Assembly (NCBI RefSeq): GCF_021655115.1
Contig: NZ_PPXY01000055.1
Location: 1-44,948, forward strand
DNA length: 44,948 bases
Source of the DNA: Clostridium sp. Cult3
GTDB lineage: Bacteria > Bacillota > Clostridia > Tissierellales > Tepidimicrobiaceae
Direction: 5' to 3'
Below are positions 9,566 to 18,379 of the stretch, in pieces. The position numbers were made by a program, and so were the translations under genes. The notes beneath the pieces were generated by a model that saw nothing but the letters and a program-made list of their open reading frames with translations, was not told where the DNA came from and made no database searches. The number at the start of each line of letters is the position of its first letter. The first letter of the stretch is position 1.

Positions 9566-10051
9566 CTATTCTATAGGTAGCAATAAACAAATACTATGAG
9601 CTGCAATGCCTTCTTCTTTGCCCTCAAAACCTAGTTTTTCCGTTGTAGTAGCCTTTATATTCATATTCGATACAGGTATATTTAATACATTAGAAACTTT
9701 CCTTCTCATATCTTCAACGTAAGGAGCCATCTTCGGTCTTTGAGCTACTATAATACTATCGATATTCCCTACTGTATATTGGGCCTCTGTCATAATCTGA
9801 TATACTCTCTCTAACAATATAAGGCTAGAAATGTCTTTGTATCTATCGTCAGTATCCGGGAAGTGTTTGCCTATATCCCCTAATGCCAATGCCCCTAGTA
9901 TACTATCCATAATAGCATGAATTAATACATCTGCATCGGAGTGGCCTAACAATCCTCTCTCAAATGGTATGTCCACTCCTCCTATTATCAACTTTCTATT
10001 TTTAACTAGTTTATGAACATCATAACCTATTCCTATTCTCAATTTTTTCAC
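9566..10051 (-). CDS. ispF: 2-C-methyl-D-erythritol 2,4-cyclodiphosphate synthase
   Basis: IspF catalyses the cyclisation step of the MEP isoprenoid pathway, acting on the product of IspE. Zinc and active-site motifs are visible: GIGYDVHKL near the N-terminus, then [20 protein letters not shown] and [16 protein letters not shown], plus [12 protein letters not shown] near the C-terminus. I place the start at GTG 10049-10051. It is one base after the ispD stop, has AAGGTAGATAGG upstream, and gives a 161-residue protein of normal size. A TTG at 10070-10072 is in frame but lacks a ribosome-binding site. It is translationally coupled to ispD. Confidence 0.95.
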   Translation of the reverse strand: MKKLRIGIGYDVHKLVKNRKLIIGGVDIPFERGLLGHSDADVLIHAIMDSILGALALGDIGKHFPDTDDRYKDISSLILLERVYQIMTEAQYTVGNIDSIIVAQRPKMAPYVEDMRRKVSNVLNIPVSNMNIKATTTEKLGFEGKEEGIAAHSICLLLPIE

Positions 10052-10052
10052 C

Positions 10053-10793
10053 CTATCTACCTTGAAATGCAAATTCTCTTCTACTAAATATGGTATCCCT
10101 ATCCTTTACCAATGATTCAGCTATAATCAAATCCTCTGGGGTTGTTATCTTTATATTTTCATAACTTCCCATGACCATTTTCACATCTAGGCCTAATCTT
10201 TCTACTATAGCCCCATCATCGGTACCTACAAATCCATCCTCTATTGCTCTTCTATATCCTTCCATAATAATATGTTTCTTAAAACATTGGGGAGTCTGCG
10301 CTGCCCACAGCAAATCCCTGTTAGGAGTTTTGTCAATATTGTTATGGTTTCCAACTACCTTTATGGTATCCTTAACGGGAACCCCAACTACACATGCTCC
10401 GTGTTCTGAAGCAGACTTTATTCCATCTACTATATTTTCCATCTTTACAAAGGGTCTTGCCCCATCATGGGATAACACTATATCACATCGTTCATCCAGG
10501 GCCAAAATTCCATTGTATACCGAATCCTGTCTTTCTTTTCCCCCTCTGACGATCTTAGTTACCTTGTTAAAGTTATATCTCCTTACTATCTCTTTTCTAC
10601 AATATTCTATTTCATCTTCTTTAGCCACTACTATTATTTCATCTACGTATTTACATCTTTCAAACTTCTCTATAGCGTGAGCAAGTATAGGCTTATCATT
10701 TATGGAAATAAACTGTTTGTTTATCTTGCTTCCCATTCTATTGCTCATTCCAGCTGCAGCAATTATAGCTGAAATGTATTGGTTCTTATACAT
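10053..10793 (-). CDS. ispD: 2-C-methyl-D-erythritol 4-phosphate cytidylyltransferase
   Basis: A 246-residue nucleotidyltransferase of the MEP pathway transferring CMP from CTP to MEP. The glycine/basic CTP-binding motif is [20 protein letters not shown]. The catalytic core continues with [11 protein letters not shown] and AAQTPQCFK. The start is ATG at 10791-10793, with AGAGGTG 6 nt upstream; a GTG three codons earlier lies inside that site and is rejected. It is followed one base later by ispF. The yacL gene upstream ends in a strong terminator, so ispDF probably starts its own transcript. Confidence 0.95.
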   Translation of the reverse strand: MYKNQYISAIIAAAGMSNRMGSKINKQFISINDKPILAHAIEKFERCKYVDEIIVVAKEDEIEYCRKEIVRRYNFNKVTKIVRGGKERQDSVYNGILALDERCDIVLSHDGARPFVKMENIVDGIKSASEHGACVVGVPVKDTIKVVGNHNNIDKTPNRDLLWAAQTPQCFKKHIIMEGYRRAIEDGFVGTDDGAIVERLGLDVKMVMGSYENIKITTPEDLIIAESLVKDRDTIFSRREFAFQGR

Positions 10794-10864
10794 TTGATTC
10801 ACCTCTCACCTATTATAGCACATAAAAATGGAATGTGAAATATTTTATATGTCTATAATACCCC

Positions 10865-10904
10865 AAAAAAACAAAAATATTAGGGCCAAATGATTTGACC
10901 CTAA
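10865..10904 (-). terminator. yacL intrinsic terminator
   Basis: An 11-bp stem (TTAGGGTCAAA/TTTGGCCCTAA, one G-U) with a 3-nt loop overlaps the yacL stop codon and is followed by TATTTTTGTTTTTTT. Confidence 0.88.
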
Positions 10905-11998
10905 ACTGCTCTATCTGCCATAGTCTTTGGCTTTGCGAAGATCATCCTTCCTGCAGAAGTTTGCAACACACTAGTTACCAAAACATCTATAGTCTCTCCA
11001 ATATGTTTCTTACCACTTTCAACTACTATCATAGTTCCATCGTCTAAATAAGCCAACCCTTGACCAGATTCCTTGCCATCCTTTATCACTTGAACGACCA
11101 TTTCTTCTCCTGGTAATACTACAGGTTTAACTGCATTAGCTAATTCGTTAATATTCAATACATCTATACCCTGAACCTCTGCTACTTTGTTTAAATTATA
11201 ATCATTGGTGATGATCTTTCCTTTTAACAACTGTGTAAGTTTTAATAGCTTAGTATCTACCTCTTTCACGTCGTTAAATTTCTTATCATGGATTATTACC
11301 TCAATATCCAATTCCTTTTGTATCTTATTTAATATATCCAAGCCCCTTCTTCCTCTATTTCTTTTAAGGGCATCAGAAGAATCAGCTATATGCTGCAACT
11401 CTTCTAGAACAAATTCTGGTATGACCAAAGGTCCTTCAATAAATCCCGTCTTACAGATATCTGCAATTCTTCCATCTATAATAACACTAGTATCCAACAC
11501 CTTTGGACAAGACTTACAATTGGTCTTTAGTTTGTCTTTACCGCTACCTTTCTTAAGGTTCCCGATAGTGTTGGAAAAATCCTCTTTTTTTCTGGTAGGG
11601 ACCTTTATCCCAAGATATCCAAATATCGCATAAAGAAAAATAGAAATGATAACTCCCAAATATGGAATGCCAAGATTATAAAATGGTTGACTCAATAGAT
11701 AAGCAATTATCAATCCAATGATCAACCCAACAGACCCCAATGCAATTTCATAAGCGGGAACTTTTTGAAGCTCCGATTCAAAAAATTGAATGGACTTCCT
11801 TCCACCTTTTATCATCTTTGGGGCCAGTAAGAAAAATATAATTCCAAATATTATACTTACACCTGCATATACCACTAAACTTAACCAGCCTTTGTTTGAT
11901 AAGCTTATTATCTCCAAAGCCTTTAATCCAGCAACTGTACCATATCCAATTAATAAGCCTATCAAACTAATTATGCCTCTTATTATCTTGTCAATCAT
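10901..11998 (-). CDS. PIN-TRAM domain membrane protein (YacL family)
   Basis: A 365-residue protein matching Bacillus YacL. The N-terminus has about four hydrophobic segments: IIRGIISLIGLLIGYGTVAG, WLSLVVYAGVSIIFGIIFFL, EIALGSVGLIIGLIIAYLL and GVIISIFLYAIFGYLGI. A cytosolic PIN nuclease-like domain begins LDTSVIIDGRIADI (acidic metal ligands) and includes ELQHIADSSDALKRNRGRRG and TNDYNLNKVA. A C-terminal TRAM (nucleic-acid-binding) domain runs from GEEMVVQVIKDG to QTSAGRMIFAKP. It is thought to be an RNase-like protein at the membrane, but its role is unsettled. The start is ATG 11996-11998 after GGGAGGTGAACTA. Confidence 0.88.
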   Translation of the reverse strand: MIDKIIRGIISLIGLLIGYGTVAGLKALEIISLSNKGWLSLVVYAGVSIIFGIIFFLLAPKMIKGGRKSIQFFESELQKVPAYEIALGSVGLIIGLIIAYLLSQPFYNLGIPYLGVIISIFLYAIFGYLGIKVPTRKKEDFSNTIGNLKKGSGKDKLKTNCKSCPKVLDTSVIIDGRIADICKTGFIEGPLVIPEFVLEELQHIADSSDALKRNRGRRGLDILNKIQKELDIEVIIHDKKFNDVKEVDTKLLKLTQLLKGKIITNDYNLNKVAEVQGIDVLNINELANAVKPVVLPGEEMVVQVIKDGKESGQGLAYLDDGTMIVVESGKKHIGETIDVLVTSVLQTSAGRMIFAKPKTMADRAV

Positions 11999-12071
11999 TA
12001 GTTCACCTCCCATAGTATATTTATTACCATAAAAATAAATAATATAACCAAAAAATAATATTTAATTTACA

Positions 12072-12554
12072 TCATGCAAAATTAACTGCTTCATCGATTA
12101 GCCTTTCTGTTTCTTCCTGGTCATAATCGGATGCCAACACGATCTCACTAATCAACATCTGTTTAGCGCTATTTAGCATTTTTCTCTCTCCTGTTGAAAG
12201 TCCTTTTTCTGCATCTCTTAGCATTAAATTTCTTACAACAGAAGCGATTTCGAATATGTCCCCAGATTTTATCTTTTCCATGTTTATTCTATAGCGTCTG
12301 TTCCAATTTTGAGGCATTTTAGTCTTATCACCTTTTAGAATAGTCAATACCCTTTCCATATCGCTGTCATCAATTATCTCTCTAATACCAATCTCTTCTA
12401 CATTGTCTACAGGTATCATAACTTTCATTTCTCCAATGGGCATCTTCATTACATAATACTTTCTTTTTTCTCCTAAAATTTCTTTCTCTTCAATACCTTC
12501 AATCACCCCAGCACCATGCATAGGATAAACAACCTTGTCACCAATATTAAACAT
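12072..12554 (-). CDS. CarD/CdnL-type RNA polymerase-binding regulator
   Basis: A 160-residue CarD_CdnL_TRCF-domain protein. The N-terminal Tudor-like RNAP-interaction domain begins MFNIGDKVVYPMHGAGVIEG and continues KRKYYVMKMPIGEMKVMIPV. The C-terminal helical domain (NRRYRINMEKIKSGDIFEIA, then LSTGERKMLNSAKQMLISEI) resembles the DNA-contacting part that stabilises the promoter open complex. The start is ATG 12552-12554 after GGGAGGTTGTACT. The frame is open to 12638 but that stretch is leader RNA. Transcribed from a clear promoter about 60 nt upstream. Confidence 0.92.
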   Translation of the reverse strand: MFNIGDKVVYPMHGAGVIEGIEEKEILGEKRKYYVMKMPIGEMKVMIPVDNVEEIGIREIIDDSDMERVLTILKGDKTKMPQNWNRRYRINMEKIKSGDIFEIASVVRNLMLRDAEKGLSTGERKMLNSAKQMLISEIVLASDYDQEETERLIDEAVNFA

Positions 12555-12622
12555 AGTACAACCTCCCATCATACTACTATCCATTATATTATACAATAAT
12601 AGGCAAAGGTTGTAAAGCTTAT

Positions 12623-12652
12623 ATTTTACCATACTCATATTTCCCTTGTCAA
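12623..12652 (-). promoter_or_regulatory. Promoter of the CarD-like gene
   Basis: -35 TTGACA (12647-12652), 18-bp spacer, -10 TAAAAT (12623-12628). It is divergent from, and about 50 bp away from, the plus-strand promoter at 12700-12729. Confidence 0.8.
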
Positions 12653-12699
12653 CTATTTCTTAAGCGATAATATTTCCAAAAATATATTGTTAGAAATAT

Positions 12700-12729
12700 T
12701 TGACAAATGCTTGTCCCTATCAGTATAAT
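12700..12729 (+). promoter_or_regulatory. Promoter of the plus-strand MazG-like gene
   Basis: -35 TTGACA (12700-12705) and -10 TATAAT (12724-12729), both perfect consensus, with an 18-bp spacer; about 30 nt upstream of the ribosome-binding site GGGGTGG. Confidence 0.88.
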
Positions 12730-12768
12730 AAAATCATAACCAATAATCATTTGACAGGGGTGGACTAA

Positions 12769-13191
12769 ATGGACTTAAATGAAAATGTTATTAGTATTAA
12801 AAAAAATTTAAATATGGATGATTTTCAAAATCAAGTAGATGATGTGCTTATTAGACATAAAAGCATCTTGGATATAATCACAAAACTAGACGAATATACT
12901 GCAAGAATCAATCGAGCTGTAATTAAATCTGCCACTTCCTGTGGTTGCATTGAGATTAACGCCACAAAGCAAAATTATAATAGGGATTCTCTAGAAGAGA
13001 TTAAGAACAGTTTAGAAAGCCATGTAGAAGGTAGTCTATGTCCTGGATGTAGAGAGATTTTAGAAGAAGAAATAGGCGCATATTTATTTTATCTAGCAGC
13101 ACTATGCAATACATTGGATGTAAATATGTCCGATGCTATGTTAAGGGAGTACAGTAATACCAAGGCTTTAGGCATTTTTAGCCTCAAATAG
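12769..13191 (+). CDS. Conserved small Cys-rich protein with MazG-like C-terminus
   Basis: A 140-residue cytosolic protein, the only supported plus-strand protein gene. The N-terminal half is helical (IKKNLNMDDFQNQVDDVLIR) and leads to a TSCGC motif (C58, C60). The C-terminal half has LCPGC (C91, C94) and then EILEEEIGAYLFYLAALCNT. That last stretch resembles the ExxE...ExxD helix of MazG-type NTP pyrophosphohydrolases, but with Ala at the position where a metal-binding Asp is usual. Similar proteins occur in Clostridia, as far as I recall under uninformative family names. Four cysteines in two pairs suggest zinc or Fe-S binding. It has its own consensus promoter, is convergent with disA and shares a terminator region with it. 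Function unknown. Confidence 0.82.
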   Translation: MDLNENVISIKKNLNMDDFQNQVDDVLIRHKSILDIITKLDEYTARINRAVIKSATSCGCIEINATKQNYNRDSLEEIKNSLESHVEGSLCPGCREILEEEIGAYLFYLAALCNTLDVNMSDAMLREYSNTKALGIFSLK

Positions 13192-13204
13192 GACTAATAT
13201 AAAG

Positions 13205-13227
13205 AGGGCTAGGGATCTTTTAGCCCT
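13205..13227. terminator. Bidirectional hairpin between the MazG-like gene and disA
   Basis: AGGGCTA (13205-13211) pairs with TAGCCCT (13221-13227), extended by two weaker pairs. The disA stop codon (13220-13222) is inside it. T-tracts on both sides are short, so termination is probably moderate. Confidence 0.55.
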
Positions 13228-14290
13228 TTGATTTCCTATTCATATCAACCGGAATTTGATCTCTATACCTTTTTAACCCTTCAACAATGCTTACAGATCT
13301 AATCTGCCCTACCCCTTCTACTAGATCCATCTCATCCATAGAGGCATTTACTATGTTTTGAAAGGTTCCAAAGGATTCTATGACGTTTTCAATAACATAA
13401 TGGGGAATCCTCGGAATCTTATTTAGTATCCGGTAGCCTTTTGGTGCTACCTTTATATCCAATGTCTTCAATCCCTCATTATAGCCTAATAAATTAGCTA
13501 TTTCATTTAAATCTAATAGTTTCTGAGAATTTAGATTACCTATTCTATTGATTATGGGTATATAGTCCTTTTTATTGCCATTTTTATAATCCTTGACCAG
13601 GTTTATGCAATCTTCCTCAACTCCATCCATCAGTTCTCTTACCTGCATATTTAAAAGCCTTCCTTCTGTTCCTAATTCTGATATATACATATCTATTTCC
13701 TTTCCGATCCTTGAAACCATTTCCGTTTTCTGAAGAACTTTGACTACATCATATAAGGTTGTTGAGTCTTGAAACTCTGAAATAGTCAAAGTATTCATAT
13801 ACTGATCAAGCACATTTTTATATCTTTCTAAGGTTTGTACTGCTTGATTAGTCCTATTTAATATCTCATTAATATCCTTTAATATATATTTATAATTGGA
13901 TTTATAAAGGGTTATAATATCCCTTTTTTTAGAAATGGATATTACCAATGTATTAGTCTGCTTTGCTACCCTTTCAGCAGTTTTATGTCGAGTTCCCGTC
14001 TCCTTTGAATCGATATGGTGACAAGGTAATAGTTGAGCATTAGCATATAGTATTCTCTTTAAGTCGCTGCTAAGTATTATAGCACCGTCCATCTTTGCTA
14101 GTTCATATATATTTGAAGGAGTATATTCACAGTTTATATAAAAACCTCCATGAACGATATCCAACACTTCTTTAGTATTTCCCAATACTATTAAAGCCCC
14201 TGTTTTTGCATTTATTATATTATCTAGGCCGGCCCTTAAGGAAGTCCCAGGAGCAACAATCTTTAATGTTTCATACAAATCCATATTCAT
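13220..14290 (-). CDS. disA: DNA integrity scanning protein, diadenylate cyclase
   Basis: A 356-residue DisA that makes c-di-AMP from two ATP and is inhibited when it meets branched DNA. The N-terminal DAC domain has the DGA motif (D68-G69-A70, in MDGAIILSSD) and GTRHKTAERVAKQTNTLVIS, where the usual RHR triad reads R101-H102-K103. A helical linker and a C-terminal HhH DNA-binding domain follow (RILNKIPRIPHYVIENVIES and VEGVGQIRSVSIVEGL). The start is ATG 14288-14290 with GGAGGTTATTAT upstream. It ends the ctsR-clpC-radA run; a 205-bp gap with a palindromic repeat separates it from radA. Confidence 0.95.
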   Translation of the reverse strand: MNMDLYETLKIVAPGTSLRAGLDNIINAKTGALIVLGNTKEVLDIVHGGFYINCEYTPSNIYELAKMDGAIILSSDLKRILYANAQLLPCHHIDSKETGTRHKTAERVAKQTNTLVISISKKRDIITLYKSNYKYILKDINEILNRTNQAVQTLERYKNVLDQYMNTLTISEFQDSTTLYDVVKVLQKTEMVSRIGKEIDMYISELGTEGRLLNMQVRELMDGVEEDCINLVKDYKNGNKKDYIPIINRIGNLNSQKLLDLNEIANLLGYNEGLKTLDIKVAPKGYRILNKIPRIPHYVIENVIESFGTFQNIVNASMDEMDLVEGVGQIRSVSIVEGLKRYRDQIPVDMNRKSKG

Positions 14291-14409
14291 ATAATAACCT
14301 CCAAGCTTATCTACTTCACAAGATATTATATGAATAATTTAACATTCTAATACTAAAAAAATATAAAGAGCCATATAAACCTGCAATATCTCTAGTTTTA
14401 GCCGAATAA

Positions 14410-14475
14410 GAGATTCTTCGTTAATGTGCAGAAGGACATTTTCTTTGCCATTCTAAACACAAGGTGAAGAATCTC
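14410..14475. repeat. Decayed palindromic intergenic repeat (REP/MITE-like)
   Basis: Outer arms GAGATTCTTC (14410-14419) and GAAGAATCTC (14466-14475) are perfect. Inner arms AGAATGGCA and TGTCCTTCT pair with one mismatch and one G-U. The text resembles a palindromic repeat I recall as common in bacterial genomes, of the form GAGATTCTTCGCT...CAGAATGACA. A T6-rich tract on the plus-strand side could make it a terminator only for plus-strand transcription, where no gene exists. It fills most of the radA-disA gap. Confidence 0.6.
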
Positions 14476-14495
14476 ATGTTTTTTAATTTTTTCTA

Positions 14496-15890
14496 TCACT
14501 GTCTAAAACTACCCCTAAACACATGATCTATTACATCCTGTAAAGTCTTTAATTGTATTACTTGGATATTTTCAAATTCTACATTTTTTTTCAATCCATC
14601 CTTTGGTATATAAGCTATCTTGAATCCCATCCTATCCAACTCCCTAATTCTAGCCTCCATAGATGGAATCTTCTTTAATTCTCCAGTAAGACCTACCTCT
14701 GCAATAAATACTACATCATTTGGAATGCCTTTGTTTACGACAGAAGATACTATGCTCATTATAATAGCTAAGTTTACCGATTGTTCACTTAATTTTAATC
14801 CTCCGGTAGCTTTAATAACTACATTTTTATCATATAAACTAATATTACCTCTCTGCTCCAGAATAGATATTAACGTACTTAACTGATCCCTTCTTAAGCA
14901 TTCACCAATCCTTGAAGGATAAGGGGTGAAGGAGTGAGAAACTAGGGACTCTATTTCAACTATAATAAGTCTAGAGCCTTCTTTTATTACCGATAAGGCC
15001 GAGCCAGGTACAAGCTCACCATACTCTCTTTTGGTTATAAAATATTCAGAGGGGTTGTCTATAGGAATCATCCCTTCTTCCGACATAGAAAACAATCCTA
15101 TTTCTCCAGTTCTTCCAAATCTATTTTTAGTAGCCATTAAAGTCCTTAATTCTTCATCACTTTCTCCCTCTAGATACAAAACCGTATCCACCAAATGTTC
15201 CAGGGTTCTAAGACCAGCCATTTCATTTGCCTTCGTCATATGTCCTACCATTATTACAGCTCTAGGCCTGTTTTTATTCTTGGCTATATCTACTAGTGCA
15301 TTGGCACATTCTATTGTCTGAATAGGAGAACCAGCTCTTGAGTCAAATTCATCTAAAGAAAAAGTTTGAATACTATCTATGATAATTAAATCTGGATCTA
15401 TTTCTTCTACAGTTTCTAACACATTATCCATGCTAGTATCAGATAATATCCAGATATGTTCTGGAATCCACTTTAATATCCTATTAGCCCTATTGCTAAT
15501 TTGGGTCTCACTTTCCTCACCTGAGGCATACAATACCTTATATCCTTTATTTGCCACATCATTAGATATTTCCAGTAGTAAGGTAGATTTACCAGCCCCA
15601 GGCCTAGCCGTTACTATGGTTACGGAATCTTTAACAATACCTCCTCCAAGTACTCTATTGAACTCCCCTATATTCGTTTCTATCCTCTGACTAGCATCTG
15701 TGTCTACTGAATGTAGTTTCACCGGGGATACTCTTTTTTTGTTCTGAGATTTTCCTTTAGGCGTTTTGGCCTTTGGATCTATTTCTATCTCTTCAAAACT
15801 GTTCCAAGAATTACATTCGGAACATCGTCCCATCCATCGGATGCTTTCATACCCACATTTAGAACATTTAAAAACAGTCTTTTTTTTCAT
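14496..15890 (-). CDS. radA: DNA repair protein RadA (Sms)
   Basis: A 464-residue RecA-like branch-migration helicase acting in recombination. The N-terminal zinc finger is CSKCGYESIRWMGRCSECNS. The ATPase core has Walker A ARPGAGKSTLL (about residue 94-104) and Walker B DLIIIDSIQT. The RadA-specific KNRFG motif is present as ATKNRFGRTGEIG. A C-terminal Lon-protease-like domain (ATGGLKLSEQSVNLAIIMSI; FIAEVGLTGELKKIPSMEAR) lacks proteolytic function in the family. The start is ATG 15888-15890 after GGAGGTTCTAT. It lies 35 nt after clpC, so it is probably in the CtsR regulon operon. Confidence 0.97.
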   Translation of the reverse strand: MKKKTVFKCSKCGYESIRWMGRCSECNSWNSFEEIEIDPKAKTPKGKSQNKKRVSPVKLHSVDTDASQRIETNIGEFNRVLGGGIVKDSVTIVTARPGAGKSTLLLEISNDVANKGYKVLYASGEESETQISNRANRILKWIPEHIWILSDTSMDNVLETVEEIDPDLIIIDSIQTFSLDEFDSRAGSPIQTIECANALVDIAKNKNRPRAVIMVGHMTKANEMAGLRTLEHLVDTVLYLEGESDEELRTLMATKNRFGRTGEIGLFSMSEEGMIPIDNPSEYFITKREYGELVPGSALSVIKEGSRLIIVEIESLVSHSFTPYPSRIGECLRRDQLSTLISILEQRGNISLYDKNVVIKATGGLKLSEQSVNLAIIMSIVSSVVNKGIPNDVVFIAEVGLTGELKKIPSMEARIRELDRMGFKIAYIPKDGLKKNVEFENIQVIQLKTLQDVIDHVFRGSFRQ

Positions 15891-15925
15891 ATAGAACCTC
15901 CAATATGTAAACTGAAACCTATAGC

Positions 15926-18364
15926 TTAAGCTATAGGTTCCTTGTCAAATACCAGTTTATCTTCTTTAATATCTATTACTATATTATCGTCTTTAGAAAC
16001 CTTTCCCTTTAGGATTTCTTCTGCTAATTGATCTTCTATCATCTTGGTGATAGTCCTTTCAAGGGGGCGAGCCCCATATACTGGATCAAAACCTTTGCGA
16101 CTTATATAGTCTACAGTATTATCTGTTACATTTATATTGATATTTAGTTTTTTCATTCTCTTTTCTAGATCTTCTATCATTATACCAACTATTTCTCTTA
16201 CATCTTCTTCCCTTAGAGAGTGGAATACAATAACTTCATCGATTCTATTTAGAAACTCCGGTCTAAAGGTTCTTTTTAATTCTTCCAATATGGTCTCTTT
16301 CATTCTTTCATATTCTTCCTTTTCTTCCTCTTCTACCACGGAAAAACCTAATACATTCTGCTTTCTAATAGACGTAGCTCCTACATTGGAAGTCATTATT
16401 ATTACTGTATTTTTAAAATCTACAGTTCTTCCCTTAGAATCCGTCAATCTTCCATCGTCTAGTATTTGTAACAATATATTAAACACATCAGGATGAGCTT
16501 TTTCTACTTCATCAAATAGAATTACAGAGTAAGGTTTTCTCCTTACTGCTTCTGTTAATTGTCCTCCCTCATCGTATCCTACATATCCTGGTGGAGAACC
16601 TACAAGCCTTGATACTGAGTGTTTTTCCATATACTCACTCATGTCTATCCTTATCATTGAATCTTCATCACCAAATAGAGTCTCTGCTAATGCCTTTGCA
16701 AGGTAGGTCTTACCTACTCCTGTTGGTCCAACAAATATGAAAGTCCCTACAGGTTTATTAGGATCCTTTAATCCTACCCTAGCCCTTCTAACTGCATTGG
16801 ATACCGATTCTACTGCTTGATCTTGACCGATTACCTTTTGGTGAAGGATCTCCTCTAGGTTTAATAGTTTTTGACTTTCTTCCCTAGTCATCTTGCTTAC
16901 AGGAACTCCTGTCCAGTTAGATACTACATGAGCAATTTCATCATAGCCCACTACCATATTGGAAATTTGTTTCTCCTTTTCCCATCTTGCCTTTTCCCTT
17001 TGAAGCTCCTCTTTTAAATTCCTTTCCATATCCCTTATCTTAGCTGCTTTTTCATAGTTTTGGGTATTAACTGCTTCTTCCTTTTCTTGACCTAATTCCT
17101 CTAACTTTTCTTCTAAACCCTTCAAGCCATCTGGAGCAACGAAGGATTTAATCCTTATCATAGAACAAGCCTCATCTATTAAATCTATCGCTTTATCCGG
17201 TAAAAATCTATCAGTAATATATCTATTGGATAGTTCAACTGCTGCCTTAATAGCCTCATCGGAGATTTCCACCCTGTGATGGGCTTCATACCTATCTCTT
17301 AGCCCTTCTAGTATTTTGATAGAATCATCCACGGTGGGTTCCTCTACCATTATTGGCTGGAATCTCCTTTCCAATGCCGAGTCCTTTTCAATATATTTTC
17401 TATATTCATCTATAGTAGTGGCTCCAATTATCTGGAGCTCTCCTCGAGCAAGTACAGGTTTCAATATATTAGATGCGTCTATAGCTCCTTCAGCTGCGCC
17501 AGCACCAACTATGGTATGAAGTTCGTCTATAAATAGCATTACATTTCCATCTTCCTTTATTTCCTTCATTACAGCCTTTAATCTCTCTTCGAATTCTCCC
17601 CTATACTTTGCCCCAGCAATCATTCCAGGTAGATCCAATGTTACTACCCGCTTATCCCTTATTATCTCTGGTACTTGACCCTCAACTATCTTTTGAGCTA
17701 AACCTTCTGCAATAGCAGTCTTACCTACACCAGGTTCCCCAATAAGCACTGGATTGTTCTTAGTCCTCCTACTTAATACTTGGATTACCCTTTCTATCTC
17801 TTTAGTTCTTCCAATAACTGGATCTATTTTCCCGTCTATGGATAGCTGAGTTAGATCTCTACTGTATTTATCTAGATTAGGTGTAGCGTTGCTACCGCCA
17901 TCCTGGGATGGTGCTGATTTTGATTGATTATCTGATAACATCTCTAATATATTTTGTTCCAACTTGTCTATGTCTGCCCCTAGTTTTTTTAGTACTACTA
18001 TAGCCACCCCTTCTCCCTCTTCCAACAATCCTAATAATATATGTTCAGTACCTACATAGTTGTGGCCTAAGTTTCTAGCTTCTAAAAAGCTCAGTTCAAA
18101 TATCCTCTTAGTTCTAGGGGTAAATCCCATAATATCAGCAGCATAACTTCCCTGCCCAATAGCCTTTATCACTTCGTTTCTAGCACCTTCTAAGGTAACT
18201 CCCATATTGTTAAGGGCTACTGCCGCAACCCCTTCTCCCTCTGCTAACAAGCCTAGCAATATATGCTCAGTTCCTACATAGTTATGGCGTAAATTCTTAG
18301 CTTCTTCTTGAGCTAACAATATGGATTTTTGAGCCCTTTCTGTAAATCTTCCAAACATCGCCAT
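15926..18364 (-). CDS. clpC: ATP-dependent Clp protease ATPase subunit ClpC
   Basis: An 812-residue Hsp100 unfoldase that feeds ClpP; with McsB it degrades phospho-arginine-tagged proteins. Two Clp-N repeats at residues 3-140 both contain [16 protein letters not shown] or the near-identical [16 protein letters not shown]. The first AAA+ domain has [15 protein letters not shown]. The UVR-containing linker ([20 protein letters not shown]) is typical of ClpC and binds McsA/McsB-type partners. The second AAA+ domain has [21 protein letters not shown] candidate ClpP-contact loop follows at NVLGF-type sequence ([12 protein letters not shown]). The start is ATG 18362-18364 after GGAGGGATAAT. It follows mcsB by 15 nt. 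Confidence 0.97.
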   Translation of the reverse strand: MAMFGRFTERAQKSILLAQEEAKNLRHNYVGTEHILLGLLAEGEGVAAVALNNMGVTLEGARNEVIKAIGQGSYAADIMGFTPRTKRIFELSFLEARNLGHNYVGTEHILLGLLEEGEGVAIVVLKKLGADIDKLEQNILEMLSDNQSKSAPSQDGGSNATPNLDKYSRDLTQLSIDGKIDPVIGRTKEIERVIQVLSRRTKNNPVLIGEPGVGKTAIAEGLAQKIVEGQVPEIIRDKRVVTLDLPGMIAGAKYRGEFEERLKAVMKEIKEDGNVMLFIDELHTIVGAGAAEGAIDASNILKPVLARGELQIIGATTIDEYRKYIEKDSALERRFQPIMVEEPTVDDSIKILEGLRDRYEAHHRVEISDEAIKAAVELSNRYITDRFLPDKAIDLIDEACSMIRIKSFVAPDGLKGLEEKLEELGQEKEEAVNTQNYEKAAKIRDMERNLKEELQREKARWEKEKQISNMVVGYDEIAHVVSNWTGVPVSKMTREESQKLLNLEEILHQKVIGQDQAVESVSNAVRRARVGLKDPNKPVGTFIFVGPTGVGKTYLAKALAETLFGDEDSMIRIDMSEYMEKHSVSRLVGSPPGYVGYDEGGQLTEAVRRKPYSVILFDEVEKAHPDVFNILLQILDDGRLTDSKGRTVDFKNTVIIMTSNVGATSIRKQNVLGFSVVEEEEKEEYERMKETILEELKRTFRPEFLNRIDEVIVFHSLREEDVREIVGIMIEDLEKRMKKLNININVTDNTVDYISRKGFDPVYGARPLERTITKMIEDQLAEEILKGKVSKDDNIVIDIKEDKLVFDKEPIA

Positions 18365-18379
18365 ATTATCCCTCCTATC

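Noticed and set aside
12555-12638. A 28-codon N-terminal extension of the CarD-like protein
   Set aside because: It runs through the promoter -10 region and leader; GGGAGG lies before the internal ATG at 12554, which begins the conserved domain.
14410-14495. Terminator of radA
   Set aside because: The T-tract lies on the plus-strand side of the hairpin; the minus-strand transcript from radA has no T-run after it.
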